Positions 43,738 through 53,328 of a DNA stretch of 64,000 nt are shown here, one piece after another. A program made the translations under genes and the position numbers. Numbering within the stretch: position 1 is the first letter of the stretch; every line of letters begins with the position of its first letter. This DNA comes from Gordonia bronchialis DSM 43247 (lineage in GTDB: Bacteria; Actinomycetota; Actinomycetes; Mycobacteriales; Mycobacteriaceae), in contig NC_013441.1 of NCBI RefSeq assembly GCF_000024785.1, forward strand, positions 3,658,001 through 3,722,000, given 5' to 3'. Under the pieces are notes generated by a model. That model saw only the letters and a program-made list of their open reading frames with translations, was not told the DNA's origin and did no database searches.

Positions 43738-46731
43738 TCAGCCGCCCTGCCCGGTCGCCTCGTACTGCGCCACAGCACGTTTCAGCTCCTCGAGCGCGGC
43801 ACCGTAGGCCTGGAAGTCGCCGCTGGTCTGCGCCTGCTGCAGCTTCTGCAACGCCTGGTCGAGCGCCCGCACCGCGGAGTCGCGGGCAGCCGAGTTGGGC
43901 TGCTGGCCCTGCGGGGTCTGCGGTTGCGGTGTCGGCTGGGGCTGGCCGTTGTCGGTATCGGTGTCGGTCGGACCGCTCGGTACGCCGAGCGCGCCGGGAT
44001 TGATCCCGACCTGCCGCAGCGCCTCGGCCGTCGTGTTGGCGTAGCCGATACTCGCCTGCCCGCCGGCCGGCTCGTAGCGGGTGATCACCCGGAACAAGCG
44101 CGGGAACGCCTCGGCCGCCTGGGCCTGTGCGTACATCGGCACCACATACAGGATCCCGTTGTCACCCACCGGCAAGGTCAGCAGGTTGCCGAAGGTCACC
44201 GTCGCGGTGGCCTGCAGATCACGCTGTGACTGGGCCACCCGCGGATCGGTCTTCATCGGGTTGAACGCCTGCACCGGACCCGAGCGCTGATTGTTGCCCG
44301 GCAACTCCTTCACGGTGATCTGACCGTAGTTGTCCGGGTCCGAGGACACCGTCACATAGGCACCGAGGATCGGTCGGTCGAGACGGTTGAGCACCGACGT
44401 CAACTGGAACGACGACTGTCCGTTCTCCGGGCTGGCCGCCACGAAGTAGTACGGCGGCTGATCCAGACCGCGCTGTGCCGCATCGGAATTGGTGGGGTCC
44501 GGCGGGACCGACCAACGATCGTTGCCCTGGAAGAACGTCTGCGGCGAATCGACGTGGTACTGGGTCAGCAGGTAGCGCTGGATCTTGAACAGATCCTCCG
44601 GATAGCGCACGTGCTCGCGCAGCGAGGTGTTCTTGTCGAAGTCGGCGCGGCTCTTGACCGTTCCCGGGAACACCTTCATCCAGGTCTTGAGAACCGGGTC
44701 CTGCGTGTCGAACTGGTAGAGCTCCACATCGCCGGTGTAGGCGTCCACGGTGGCCTTCACCGAGTTGCGGACGTAACCGACGGTCTTGTTCACCTGGCTG
44801 CGCCCGGTCTGTCCCGGGTTGAGGTCCTGAGCGTCGGCCGTCGCACTCTGCAACGACGTCGGCTGCGAGTACGGGTAGCTGTCAAGAGTGGTGTAGCCGT
44901 CCACGATCCACTTGATCGAACCGTCGGCCATCACCGCGGGGTATGTCTTGGAGTCGACGGTCAGCCACGGTGCCGCCTTCTTCACCCGGTCCCGCGGGTC
45001 GCGGTTGTAGAGGATACGCGAGGCGTTGGTGATCTCACTGGACAGGATGAAGTTGCGCTCGGTGAACTTCACCGCGTACAGGGCACGGGTGAACCAATTG
45101 CCCAGGCCCACACCGGCATCACCGGTGTAGGTGTAGCGGGCTCCGTCATCGTTACCGCCGTCGAACTCACGCGGCTGACCGTTGTCGGAGCCGACGATCG
45201 CGTAGTCGGGGTCGACCTTTGCGATGAGCTCGCCGAAGTAGATGCGCGGCTGCTTGACCTTGATCGGGGCCTCGCGCTGATGGTTCTCGTCGTTGACGTT
45301 GGTGGTGTCGGTGACGGTGTAGAGCGGATCGCCACCGCTGTCGATGTCGTTGTCGTCGGCGGCTTCCCGCACACGGTTGGCCGGCGCCGCGACGAACCCG
45401 TCGCCGTGGGTGAACACCAGATGCTTGTTGAGCCAGTTCTGCTGGTTGCCCTGGTACTGGCTCGGGTCGAGTTCGCGCACCGAGACGACGTAGTCGCGCA
45501 ACTGCCCGTCCACCCGATAGCGGTCGACGGCCAGCTGGGTCGGGAAGCCGTAGAAGTTGCGACGCTGCTGCTGCTGACGGAAGGTCGGCGACACCACATT
45601 CGGGTCGAGGATGCGAATGTTGGACAGCGTGTTGGTGTCCGCGTTGACGGTCGCGGCATTCGCCGGCTGGGCAGTCCAGTCCCGCTCATAGGAGACGTGA
45701 TCCGACCCGAGTCCGTAGGCTTGCCGCGTGGAGTCGAGCGCCCGCTCGATGTATTCCGATTCCTTCTGCGCCGCATTCGGTTTGACCGAGAATTGCTCCA
45801 TCGCCAGCGGCCAGCCAACACCGATCAGCAACGCCGAGAACAACATCAGCACCGTGGCCAGGGCCGGGATACGCAGGTCGCGCAGGACCACGCCGGCGAA
45901 GAACGCCACCGCACAGATGATCGCGATGGACATCAAGATCAGCTTCGACGGCAGGACCGCGTTGATGTCGGTGTAGCCGGCACCCGGGAAAATATCCGCC
46001 TTACGGTCGCTGGTGAGCAGCGTGTATCGGTCGAACCAGTACGCAATCGCCTTGAGCAGCAGGAACGTTCCGGCCAAGACGGCCAGCTGGACCCGTGCCG
46101 CGGTGGTCAGCGATCCACCGCCGCCACCGAGCCGCAAACCCCCGAACAGATAGTGGGTCACCAGGTTCGCGATGAACGCGATGACGACCACCACGAAGAG
46201 CAGGTTCAGGATGAAGCGATAGAACGGGAGATCGAAGGCGTAGAACCCCATGTCCAGACCGAACTGCGGATCCTGGGTCCCGTAGTCGGTACCGTGCAGG
46301 AACATCTGGACCGTGGCCCACGACCCCTGGGCGACGAGACCGGCGAGCGCGCCGATGATCACCGCGGGCACGATCCCGAACCAACGCAACCGCCCCATGA
46401 TCGCGGTGCGGTAGCGCGCGAGCGGATCGTTGGGGCCGGCGGTCGGCACGAACACCGGCCGTGACCGGTACGCGATCGCGATGGCGCCGAAGACGAGGCC
46501 GCCGACGAAGATCGTGGTGACCAGGAACAAGATGATCCGCGTCCAGGCGATGGTGGAGAACACCTGCGTGAACCCGATGTCGCGATACCAGAGCCAGTCG
46601 GTGATGATCGACACCAGCCGCGGCCCGACCAGCAACAGCACCAGGATGCCGACGCCGACCCCGATGGCGATCTTGCTCTTGCGTGACAGTGTCGGCATAC
46701 CGGCCGGCCCGCGAACGCTCACCTGATCCAC
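43738..46731 (-). CDS. UPF0182 family large membrane protein
   Basis: A 997-residue protein. About seven membrane segments fill residues 20-330 (e.g. KIAIGVGVGILVLLLVGPRL; RIILFLVTTIFVGGLVFGAI; RFILNLLFVVVVIAFIANLV). A large extracytoplasmic domain (about 330-900) follows, with an acidic Pro/Gln-rich stretch (TDTDTDNGQPQPTPQPQTPQ) and a C-terminal coiled helix. Matches Rv3193c in size and layout. Function unknown; a cell-envelope role is inferred from its membrane position. Confidence 0.93.
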   Translation of the reverse strand: MDQVSVRGPAGMPTLSRKSKIAIGVGVGILVLLLVGPRLVSIITDWLWYRDIGFTQVFSTIAWTRIILFLVTTIFVGGLVFGAIAIAYRSRPVFVPTAGPNDPLARYRTAIMGRLRWFGIVPAVIIGALAGLVAQGSWATVQMFLHGTDYGTQDPQFGLDMGFYAFDLPFYRFILNLLFVVVVIAFIANLVTHYLFGGLRLGGGGGSLTTAARVQLAVLAGTFLLLKAIAYWFDRYTLLTSDRKADIFPGAGYTDINAVLPSKLILMSIAIICAVAFFAGVVLRDLRIPALATVLMLFSALLIGVGWPLAMEQFSVKPNAAQKESEYIERALDSTRQAYGLGSDHVSYERDWTAQPANAATVNADTNTLSNIRILDPNVVSPTFRQQQQRRNFYGFPTQLAVDRYRVDGQLRDYVVSVRELDPSQYQGNQQNWLNKHLVFTHGDGFVAAPANRVREAADDNDIDSGGDPLYTVTDTTNVNDENHQREAPIKVKQPRIYFGELIAKVDPDYAIVGSDNGQPREFDGGNDDGARYTYTGDAGVGLGNWFTRALYAVKFTERNFILSSEITNASRILYNRDPRDRVKKAAPWLTVDSKTYPAVMADGSIKWIVDGYTTLDSYPYSQPTSLQSATADAQDLNPGQTGRSQVNKTVGYVRNSVKATVDAYTGDVELYQFDTQDPVLKTWMKVFPGTVKSRADFDKNTSLREHVRYPEDLFKIQRYLLTQYHVDSPQTFFQGNDRWSVPPDPTNSDAAQRGLDQPPYYFVAASPENGQSSFQLTSVLNRLDRPILGAYVTVSSDPDNYGQITVKELPGNNQRSGPVQAFNPMKTDPRVAQSQRDLQATATVTFGNLLTLPVGDNGILYVVPMYAQAQAAEAFPRLFRVITRYEPAGGQASIGYANTTAEALRQVGINPGALGVPSGPTDTDTDNGQPQPTPQPQTPQGQQPNSAARDSAVRALDQALQKLQQAQTSGDFQAYGAALEELKRAVAQYEATGQGG

Positions 46732-46921
46732 TCTCCAAAGTTCTCAATCCGGACATCGCGTCGTGTCAGGATTCCTCCGGCCGACTGCTGCCGAGCCTGT
46801 GTCGTGCCCACTGTACTGGCCGTTCGAACCGGCCCCGCCGACCCCATCCTGCCGTCCTGCCAACGACGTGACCGCCGGCCGGGTTCCCCGCGTCCCGTCA
46901 CCCGCGAGGCAAGATGGCGGG

Positions 46922-47428
46922 GTGAGTTCTCCGCTGCACTCCCCCGACGCCCTCGGACGCGCGATGCGCGACGTGATCGGTCACGCCGACGACCAGGGCT
47001 GGGGACGCCGACCGGCCGTGTTCGGCCTGGTTCCCACCGCGGTGCTGGCTCAACTCCAGCCGGATCTCGTCGACGCCGACGACGCGTCGGAACTCAGTCC
47101 GGTCCAGCAGGAAGTCGCCGACCTCGACGAGTTCCTGGCGAGTGCCACCTGGCCCGACGCCGTCGTCGGTGTCGTGGTGACCACCGTGATCACCGTCGTA
47201 CCACCCGCAGAGGGCGAGCCACCTGTCGCGCGGCGCGGCGTCGACGACGTGGCATCACACCCCGATGCCAAGGACGGGCGCCTGGCCGTCGGAGTGCTCC
47301 GTGACGGCGCACGGTTGGCCCTGCTGCAGATGCTCGGCTCCGAGGAGCAAGACCTGCTCACTCACCCCGATCTGGCCGCCGATCTCGTCGAGGCACTCGC
47401 GGCTACCTTCGAGCCCGACGACGCTTAG
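46922..47428 (+). CDS. PPA1309-like conserved actinobacterial protein
   Basis: A 168-residue soluble protein with phrases FGLVPTAVLAQLQPDL, EFLASATWPDAVVGVVVTTV and LRDGARLALLQMLGSEEQDL of the PPA1309-type family, conserved across actinobacteria next to this block of genes. No catalytic motif is visible. GTG start. Convergent with the PDZ protease, 3 bp apart. Confidence 0.82.
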   Translation: MSSPLHSPDALGRAMRDVIGHADDQGWGRRPAVFGLVPTAVLAQLQPDLVDADDASELSPVQQEVADLDEFLASATWPDAVVGVVVTTVITVVPPAEGEPPVARRGVDDVASHPDAKDGRLAVGVLRDGARLALLQMLGSEEQDLLTHPDLAADLVEALAATFEPDDA

Positions 47429-47431
47429 CGG

Positions 47432-48499
47432 TCAGCACTGCGCGACCGGGCGACCCTGCCCGAGCGCGTTGAGCGAGTCGACGGCCGACTGCAACGTGTC
47501 GACCTTCACGAGCTCGAGCCCGTCCGGCCGGTCCGAGGCGGCCTCGGTACAGTTGCCGTCGGGAACGAGGAAAACGGTGGCCCCGGCATCACGAGCCGCG
47601 CGCGTCTTGTGCGTGATCCCGCCGATGACGCCCACCTCACCGGTGTCGGAGATGGTACCGGTACCGGCGATGAACTTGCCATGGGTCAGTTCACCGGGGC
47701 TCAGCAGGTCGATCACGGCCAGCGACAACATCATTCCCGCCGACGGCCCGCCGATGTTGCCGACGTAGTAGGTGATCTTCAGGGCCGGATCGGCATTGAC
47801 CACGCTGCCCTGCGCACCGATGTCGCCGGCATTCTGGTCGTCGGCGTCGCGACGCGGGGTCACCGTCACCGTCATCGGCGTGGTGCCGCGCACGATGTCG
47901 AGGGTCAGCGGTTGCCCCGGCTTGGCCTTGCTCACCGCGGTCGCGAACTCCTCGCTCGTCGACACCGGGGTGCCGGCCACGCGGATCACCTGATCACCGA
48001 GTTTCAGAACGTCCGACGACGGACCGCCACCGGTCAGCGAGCCGATCACCAGTTTCGTCGGCCGGTTCAGGAAGCGCAGAGCCGCCGCCGTCGCATCGTC
48101 CTCCGACCCGGTCATCTGCGCGACGTTCTCCTGCTGCACCTCCTCGGTGCTCTTGTCCGGGTCGTAGACGCGGTCGCGCGGCTGCAGCTGGTACTCACCG
48201 GACACCCACATCCCCATCGCCTCGAAGAGGCTGAGGTTGTCGGTCACCGACACGGTGGTCAGGTTCAGGTTCCCGGAGGTCTTGTCGGTCGGCACACCCT
48301 GGATGGAGACGATCGGACGTTCCTCGACCTTGCCGTCGGGTTCGCGCACCTTGGCGGTTCCCAGCGTGTTGAGGGTCGGCCCCGGCCCGAGGGCGACATA
48401 GGGCACCGGGACCCGGGTCCCGAGGAGCAGAAGCACCACGAGAACCACCGCGGTGACGGCGACCGTGGCGATCCGGCGATACCGTGCCTGCAGCATCAT
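47432..48499 (-). CDS. Lon-like secreted PDZ protease
   Basis: A 355-residue membrane-anchored serine protease of the Lon (S16) type. N-terminal anchor (ATVAVTAVVLVVLLLLGT), then a PDZ domain (about 150-215, VLKLGDQVIRVAGTPV), then the Lon fold with catalytic Ser253 (GGPSAGMML) and Lys298 (GGITHKTRAA), the usual 45 residues apart. No AAA+ domain. Matches Rv3194c. Activity outside the membrane is inferred. Confidence 0.92.
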   Translation of the reverse strand: MMLQARYRRIATVAVTAVVLVVLLLLGTRVPVPYVALGPGPTLNTLGTAKVREPDGKVEERPIVSIQGVPTDKTSGNLNLTTVSVTDNLSLFEAMGMWVSGEYQLQPRDRVYDPDKSTEEVQQENVAQMTGSEDDATAAALRFLNRPTKLVIGSLTGGGPSSDVLKLGDQVIRVAGTPVSTSEEFATAVSKAKPGQPLTLDIVRGTTPMTVTVTPRRDADDQNAGDIGAQGSVVNADPALKITYYVGNIGGPSAGMMLSLAVIDLLSPGELTHGKFIAGTGTISDTGEVGVIGGITHKTRAARDAGATVFLVPDGNCTEAASDRPDGLELVKVDTLQSAVDSLNALGQGRPVAQC

Positions 48500-48635
48500 T
48501 CCGCACACCTTAATCGCCCGGATCGACGTGCCGTCGTGCGGCGTTGGCGAGAACGCGGTGCGTATTGAGCGCACTACGCTCAACGCGAACATCAGCGGGG
48601 TCTTGGAAGCCGTTTTGAACGGTAACGTGGAACCC

Positions 48636-50156
48636 ATGACTGACCTGCCCTTCGGCTTCTCCGCGTCCGGTGACGACGACGATCGTCGTAAAGACCCCGA
48701 CGGCAAGGGCGGCGGCGAGGGCGGGGGCAAGGGTGGTGGCGAACAGAAGCCCGGTACCGGCGACAATCCGTTCGGATTCCCGTTCGGCCAAGCAGGTTCC
48801 GGCGGGTTCGACCCCTCCTCCTTTGATCCGTCCGCGTTCGATCCTTCTGCCATGGACCCGGCCGCACTCGGCCAGATGTTCTCCCAACTCGGCAGCATGC
48901 TGAGCGGAATGGGCACCGGCGTCACCGGCGGAGCGGGTCAGGGCCCGGTCAACTTTCAGGTGGCCACCAATCTGGCACGCCAGCAGATCGGTTCGTTCAC
49001 ACCGGTTCTCGCCAAGGAGACCAACGCCGTCGCCGACGCGGTGCGACTCGCCGAGGTGTGGCTCGACGATTCGACGACCCTGCCCAGCGGGGTCGGCCGG
49101 TCGGTCGCGTGGACTCCGGTGCAATGGCTCGAGGAGACCCTGCCGACCTGGAAGGGGCTGTGCAATCCAGTCGCCGAACAACTCGCGCGGACCTGGCAGG
49201 ACAATCTGCCCGCCGAGGCCGCCCAGTTCGCCGGGCCGATGATGGGCATGCTGACCCAGATGAGCGGGATGGCCTTCGGCACCCAGCTGGGTCAGGGTCT
49301 CGGCCAGCTCGCCAAGGAGGTGCTCACCTCCACCGACATCGGTCTGCCGCTGGCCCCCGAGGGCGTGGCCGTGCTGCTGCCCGAGGCCATCGCGAAGTTC
49401 GCCGAAGGGCTCGAACAGCCCGCCCAGGAGATCATCGTGTTCCTCGCCGCCCGCGAGGCCGCACACGTCCGGTTGTTCACCCACGTCGGCTGGCTGCGGC
49501 AGCGCCTGCTGTCGACGGTGGAGGAGTACGCCCGCGGTATCAGCGTCGACTTCAGCGGGATCACCGACGCCACCGCCAACATCGATCCCACCGAACTGTT
49601 CTCCAATCCGGCCAAGCTCGAGGAACTGATCAGCTCGTCGGCCTCCTTCGAGCCGACGACCACACCCGAGCAGAAGGCGGCACTCAACCGGCTAGAAACG
49701 TTGCTCGCGCTGATCGAGGGGTGGGTTGAGCAGGTCGTCGGACAGGCCCTCGGTGACCGTATCCCCAGCACCGGCGCACTCACCGAGACGATGCGCCGCC
49801 GGCGTGCGTCCGGCGGCCCGGCCGAGCAGACCTTCGCCACCCTGGTCGGGCTGGAACTGCGGCCCCGCAAGGTACGCGAGGCGTCGGATCTGTGGCGCAA
49901 ACTCTTCGAGGCCGCCGAGAAGTCCGGCACATCAGGCATCACCGTGCGTGACGGGGTGTGGGCACATCCGGACCTGATGCCCGACGCCGACGACCTCGAC
50001 AACCCGGCAGGTTTCATCGACCGCGTGATCGGCGGTGGCGACGAATCCCTCGCCGACGCGATCGCCGAACTCGAGAAATCCCTGGCCGACGAGGCGGGCG
50101 ACACCACCGACACCACCGATTCCGACAACCCGGACGATCCACCGACACGACCCTGA
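48636..50156 (+). CDS. Zinc-dependent metalloprotease family protein (DUF2342 type)
   Basis: A 506-residue protein with a Gly/Asp/Pro-rich head (residues 1-100, including repeated FDPS/FDPA units) and a helical domain. The family's likely metal motif is REAAHVRLFTHVGWL, and further conserved stretches are GISVDFSGITDATANIDPTE and PARTFATLVGLELRPRKVRE-like sequence near residue 410. Matches Rv3195. The name follows family annotation; enzymatic activity is unproven. ATG 48636 preferred over the longer frame. Confidence 0.85.
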   Translation: MTDLPFGFSASGDDDDRRKDPDGKGGGEGGGKGGGEQKPGTGDNPFGFPFGQAGSGGFDPSSFDPSAFDPSAMDPAALGQMFSQLGSMLSGMGTGVTGGAGQGPVNFQVATNLARQQIGSFTPVLAKETNAVADAVRLAEVWLDDSTTLPSGVGRSVAWTPVQWLEETLPTWKGLCNPVAEQLARTWQDNLPAEAAQFAGPMMGMLTQMSGMAFGTQLGQGLGQLAKEVLTSTDIGLPLAPEGVAVLLPEAIAKFAEGLEQPAQEIIVFLAAREAAHVRLFTHVGWLRQRLLSTVEEYARGISVDFSGITDATANIDPTELFSNPAKLEELISSSASFEPTTTPEQKAALNRLETLLALIEGWVEQVVGQALGDRIPSTGALTETMRRRRASGGPAEQTFATLVGLELRPRKVREASDLWRKLFEAAEKSGTSGITVRDGVWAHPDLMPDADDLDNPAGFIDRVIGGGDESLADAIAELEKSLADEAGDTTDTTDSDNPDDPPTRP

Positions 50157-50224
50157 CCGGTCCGCCTGTGGATAACCCGGCCCGCGGGCCGGTGTGTGCC
50201 GCGCAACCCTGGCAGAGTCTGCTC

Positions 50225-51145
50225 ATGGTGACGCGCCGTCCCCCGTATCCGATGATCCAGCCCGGCACACCGATCCTGGTGCGGCCCAGTAATCGGGTGC
50301 ATGTGGGGACCGACCCGGCGTGCAGTCTGATCATCGACGTCGACGATCCGGTATCGGCGTCCGGCGTCGCCGACCTCCTGCGGTCGATGCAGCAACCGTG
50401 CCGGCCGGAGGACCTCGTGTTGCGGGCCCGCGCCGCCGGACTCAGCACCGCCGACCTCGACGCGATCCTGCACGAGCTCATCGACGCCGGCAAAGCGGTG
50501 ACCACCGAGCCGCGCAGCGCCTCCCCGCTGCGGGTACGCATCCACGGCCAGGGGCCGCTGGCCGACCTGATCGGCGCCCTGCTGTCTGACACCGGGATCG
50601 CCACCCGCCACACCACGCGCCGTCCCGCGACCGGGGCCATCGAATCCTGGGACGCGAATCTCGTTGTCCTGACCGACTTCCTGGTGCACGACCCGAGTGT
50701 GGTCAGCACTCTCAACCGCCTGCGACTGCCCCATCTGCAGGTCCGGGTCCGTGATGGCATCGGCATCGTCGGCCCGCTGGTCCTGCCGGGTATGTCGAGC
50801 TGCCTCCGGTGCGCCGATCATCACCGCACCACCATGGACCCGGATTGGCCGCTGCTGGCCGCGCAGCTCGTCCGCCGGCCCGGCTACGGCAGCTCGGCCA
50901 CGATCCGGGCGACCGCCGCACTCGCCCACGCGCAGATCGAGCAGCTCGCGTCGGCGCTGCTGGCCGCCGGCCACGAATCATCCAGCCACCCGCGGCCCCG
51001 GCTGCTCGACCACGTCCTGGAATTCCGTCCGGGTACCGGCAGACTGGAGACCACGTACTGGCCGCCGCATCCACTGTGTGAATGTCGCCCGACCACTGAA
51101 CGTGAGGATCCGTCATATATTGTTGACGCGGAAAGGATGCTATGA
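50225..51145 (+). CDS. Cyclodehydratase-like (TOMM/ThiF-related) protein
   Basis: A 306-residue protein with an N-terminal winged-helix-like domain (about 55-100) resembling leader-peptide-binding domains, and a C-terminal Rossmann-like E1 fold. Four cysteines in two pairs, SCLRCADHHR and HPLCECRP, look like a zinc-binding tetrad. Matches Rv3196. No adjacent precursor peptide or YcaO gene, so a natural-product role is doubtful. Its stop overlaps the ABC1-kinase start (ATGA), implying they act together. Confidence 0.72.
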   Translation: MVTRRPPYPMIQPGTPILVRPSNRVHVGTDPACSLIIDVDDPVSASGVADLLRSMQQPCRPEDLVLRARAAGLSTADLDAILHELIDAGKAVTTEPRSASPLRVRIHGQGPLADLIGALLSDTGIATRHTTRRPATGAIESWDANLVVLTDFLVHDPSVVSTLNRLRLPHLQVRVRDGIGIVGPLVLPGMSSCLRCADHHRTTMDPDWPLLAAQLVRRPGYGSSATIRATAALAHAQIEQLASALLAAGHESSSHPRPRLLDHVLEFRPGTGRLETTYWPPHPLCECRPTTEREDPSYIVDAERML

Positions 51146-52458
51146 CCGACATCACCCGGGGGCAGGGTCGGCGCAACGCGAAGCTGGCGTCTCTCCCCAT
51201 AGGAATGGCCGGCCGCGCTGCCGCAGGCTTCGGCAAGCGCATGGTCGGCAAGGACAAAGACCAAGTCAATCAGGAGTTGCTGGAGAAGTCGGCCGAGCAG
51301 TTGTTCTCGGTTCTCGGTGAACTCAAGGGCGGGGCCATGAAGGTCGGCCAGGCGATGTCCATCATGGAGGCCGCCATCCCCGACGAGTTCGGGGAACCGT
51401 TCCGCGAGGCGCTCACCAAGCTGCAGGCCGAGGCACCGCCGATGGGCGCCGACAAGGTCCACAAGGTGCTCGATCAACAACTCGGCACCCGCTGGCGAGA
51501 ACGCTTCCAGGAGTTCTCCGACGTCCCGGCGGCATCCGCGAGTATCGGGCAAGTGCACAAGGGCGTGTGGTCCGACGGGCGCTCGGTTGCGGTGAAGGTG
51601 CAGTACCCGGGTGCCGATCACGCACTCAAGGCCGATCTCAAGACGCTGTCGCGGATGTCGGGTCTGCTGCAGAAGCTCTCTCCCGGAACCGATGTCAAGT
51701 CGATGATGGACGAGCTGATCGACCGGACCGAGGCCGAGCTCGACTATCTCGGCGAGGCCGAGAATCAGCGGACCTTCGCCAAGGGCTTCGACGGCGACCC
51801 GTCCTTCCAGATCCCCAAGGTGGTGGCAAGCGCTCCCAAGGTCGTCGTCTCCGAATGGGTCGACGGGATCCCGCTGTCGAAGATCATCACCACCGGCGAT
51901 CAAGCCACCCGTGACGACGCCGCCGCGAAAATGGCTGAGTTCGAGGTCAGTTCGCCGTTCCGCGTCGGACTGCTCCACGGCGATCCGCACCCCGGCAACT
52001 TCTTCATCGCGGATGACGGACGCTTCGGCGTACTCGACTTCGGCGCGGTGGGCCACTATCCGGACGGTCTGCCGCCGGAGACCGGACCGATCCTGCGACT
52101 CGCGCGGGACAAGAAGTACGCCGAGCTCAAAGAGCTCATGGTGGAAACCGAGTTCATCCGCGCCTCCCACGCGCACAAGGTGGAGGCCGCCGACATCGAG
52201 GCATACCTCAAGCCCTATGTCGACCCGCTCTACTCCGAGTCCTTCCACTTCACCCGCAAGTGGATGCAGCGGGCCGCGGGCAAGGCGACCGATGTGCGCG
52301 GTGACGTGTACAAGACGTCACGAAACCTGAACGTGCCCAAGCGTTTCGTGATGGTGTTCCGGGTCCTCGGCGGCTGTGTCGGGATCGCCGCACAGCTCGA
52401 GGCCAACGCGCCCTACCGGGCCATCATGGAGAAGTGGGTTCCGGGTCTGGCCGACTGA
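51142..52458 (+). CDS. ABC1/UbiB-family atypical kinase
   Basis: A 438-residue atypical kinase. Motifs: the KxGQ signature GGAMKVGQAMS, the Ala-rich loop AASASIGQVHKG, the VAVKVQYPG lysine, and the catalytic HGDPHPGNFFI plus LDFGAVG. Such proteins support isoprenoid-lipid or quinone metabolism. Matches Rv3197, beside whiB7 in mycobacteria. ATG overlaps the previous stop. Confidence 0.92.
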   Translation: MTDITRGQGRRNAKLASLPIGMAGRAAAGFGKRMVGKDKDQVNQELLEKSAEQLFSVLGELKGGAMKVGQAMSIMEAAIPDEFGEPFREALTKLQAEAPPMGADKVHKVLDQQLGTRWRERFQEFSDVPAASASIGQVHKGVWSDGRSVAVKVQYPGADHALKADLKTLSRMSGLLQKLSPGTDVKSMMDELIDRTEAELDYLGEAENQRTFAKGFDGDPSFQIPKVVASAPKVVVSEWVDGIPLSKIITTGDQATRDDAAAKMAEFEVSSPFRVGLLHGDPHPGNFFIADDGRFGVLDFGAVGHYPDGLPPETGPILRLARDKKYAELKELMVETEFIRASHAHKVEAADIEAYLKPYVDPLYSESFHFTRKWMQRAAGKATDVRGDVYKTSRNLNVPKRFVMVFRVLGGCVGIAAQLEANAPYRAIMEKWVPGLAD

Positions 52459-52471
52459 CCGACACGACGAA

Positions 52472-52506
52472 CGGGCTGCCGCGAGGACAACTCTCGTGGC
52501 AGCCCG
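52472..52506. terminator. Hairpin between ABC1 kinase and whiB7
   Basis: CGGGCTGCC and GGCAGCCCG arms, with GCGAG/CTCG(T) extending the stem around a short loop. Sits in the 70-bp gap between convergent stops and likely ends both transcripts. No T-run. Confidence 0.7.
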
Positions 52507-52528
52507 ACTCGTCGAGCGCACATCGGCG

Positions 52529-52819
52529 TCACGCCGCCGTCTTACGCGGGCGGCCACGCGGCCGCTTGCGCGCGATGACGGTGCCGCGCTCGAAGATCTC
52601 GCCACCCCAGACCCCCCATGGTTCGGCGCGGTCGAGGGCTGCCTGCAGGCACTGCGCCCGCAGCGGGCACTGCGCGCACAACTCCTTGGCGCGCTCGAGA
52701 TCACGGGGGTCTTCGGCGAACCACAGATCTGCGTCGGCGGCCTGGCAGGGCAGGTCCAACCGAGCGGCCGACGCGCGGTCCGCCGAGATACAGGATTCGA
52801 GAACGCATTCGACAGTCAT
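52529..52819 (-). CDS. whiB7: WhiB7 antibiotic-response transcription factor
   Basis: A 96-residue iron-sulfur regulator that activates intrinsic multidrug resistance genes with SigA. Cluster cysteines are Cys25, Cys48, Cys51 and Cys57 (C-x22-C-x2-C-x5-C); the sigma-interacting turn is GVWGG (69-73), and the AT-hook RPRGRPRK lies at 86-93, the WhiB7 hallmark. ATG 52819 is chosen; the frame is open further upstream but there the leader RNA is structured. Expression is controlled by the leader at 52820-53368. It follows helR on the same strand and is convergent with the ABC1 kinase gene. Confidence 0.96.
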   Translation of the reverse strand: MTVECVLESCISADRASAARLDLPCQAADADLWFAEDPRDLERAKELCAQCPLRAQCLQAALDRAEPWGVWGGEIFERGTVIARKRPRGRPRKTAA

Positions 52820-52987
52820 TCTGCTGCTCCACATCTGCTCGTTGTTGTTGGTGTTCCAACCCGAGTCCTCGATGTGAGAGGCCGGAATGCCTCTCATCTG
52901 TGGCGATGAGAACCATTGCGGGACTTCACAAAAAGGGCCACGGGTTCGCCTCTGCGATTCGCCCGTGGCCCGAAACCTTCGGAGTGA
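52820..52987 (-). promoter_or_regulatory. whiB7 leader, terminator-to-start part
   Basis: Between the attenuator and the whiB7 ATG. Besides the terminator it holds a second hairpin at 52875-52896 (TGAGAGGC with GCCTCTCA) which could form when translation of the upstream ORF is altered and which might compete with or follow the terminator. The stretch just before the ATG (AACACCAACAACAACGAGCAG) is unstructured and A-rich. Confidence 0.6.
52930..52971 (-). terminator. Intrinsic terminator in the whiB7 leader (attenuator)
   Basis: Minus-strand stem GGGCCACGGG with CCCGTGGCCC (loop of about 21 nt) followed by TTTTT. It lies 16 bp after the stop of the upstream ORF and 110 bp before the whiB7 start, the layout of ribosome-mediated attenuation known for whiB7 in mycobacteria and wblC in Streptomyces. 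Confidence 0.85.
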
Positions 52988-53242
52988 CTACTCCGGTGGG
53001 GTTCGATGTAGCACGGGGAACCGCTGCGACGCTCGCGCTGCGACGGTGCCTGCACCGGCAAGCGCAGCGGCGGCCTCGCCAAATGCTGCTACCGGATGCT
53101 CTGCCATCGGACGCGGTGCGACGACCGCCCAGGAGCGGTCGCGAGGAATCTGCATGGCGATGGCTGCGACACCGACGGGTGCCGCGCACGGCTTGACCAC
53201 AGCGAGGCGTACGCCGCTGTTGATCAGATTGATTCCGTTCAC
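52988..53242 (-). CDS. Upstream ORF of the whiB7 leader (84 codons)
   Basis: GTG start with AAGGAG six bases upstream, encoding VNGINLINSGVRLAVVKPCA ... ASQRFPVLHRTPPE. It is Ala/Pro-rich with little other character, and a search for function would be uninformative; its role is presumably to report translation speed. Ribosome stalling in it would let the attenuator be bypassed and whiB7 be expressed. Its length is greater than I recall for short leader peptides in mycobacteria. Confidence 0.75.
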   Translation of the reverse strand: MNGINLINSGVRLAVVKPCAAPVGVAAIAMQIPRDRSWAVVAPRPMAEHPVAAFGEAAAALAGAGTVAARASQRFPVLHRTPPE

Positions 53243-53328
53243 TTTTCCGCTCCTTTCCTCTCCGATGACTCCCACATATGAGGGGCGATACGACGGACGC
53301 GCATCTGCCACCCCGTGCTGACCTGACC

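Noticed and set aside
44554..46464. Long plus-strand open frame opposite the UPF0182 gene
   Set aside because: Antisense shadow; sequence is low-complexity Val/Arg/Gly-rich with no domain, and the minus strand is a recognised family.
50225..51145. A RiPP/TOMM gene cluster
   Set aside because: No YcaO, precursor peptide or dehydrogenase nearby; the gene is part of a conserved housekeeping block.
52820..52897. A 122-residue WhiB7 with longer N-terminus
   Set aside because: The extension lies in the leader hairpin region, has no family similarity, and the ATG at 52819 gives the usual WhiB7 size.
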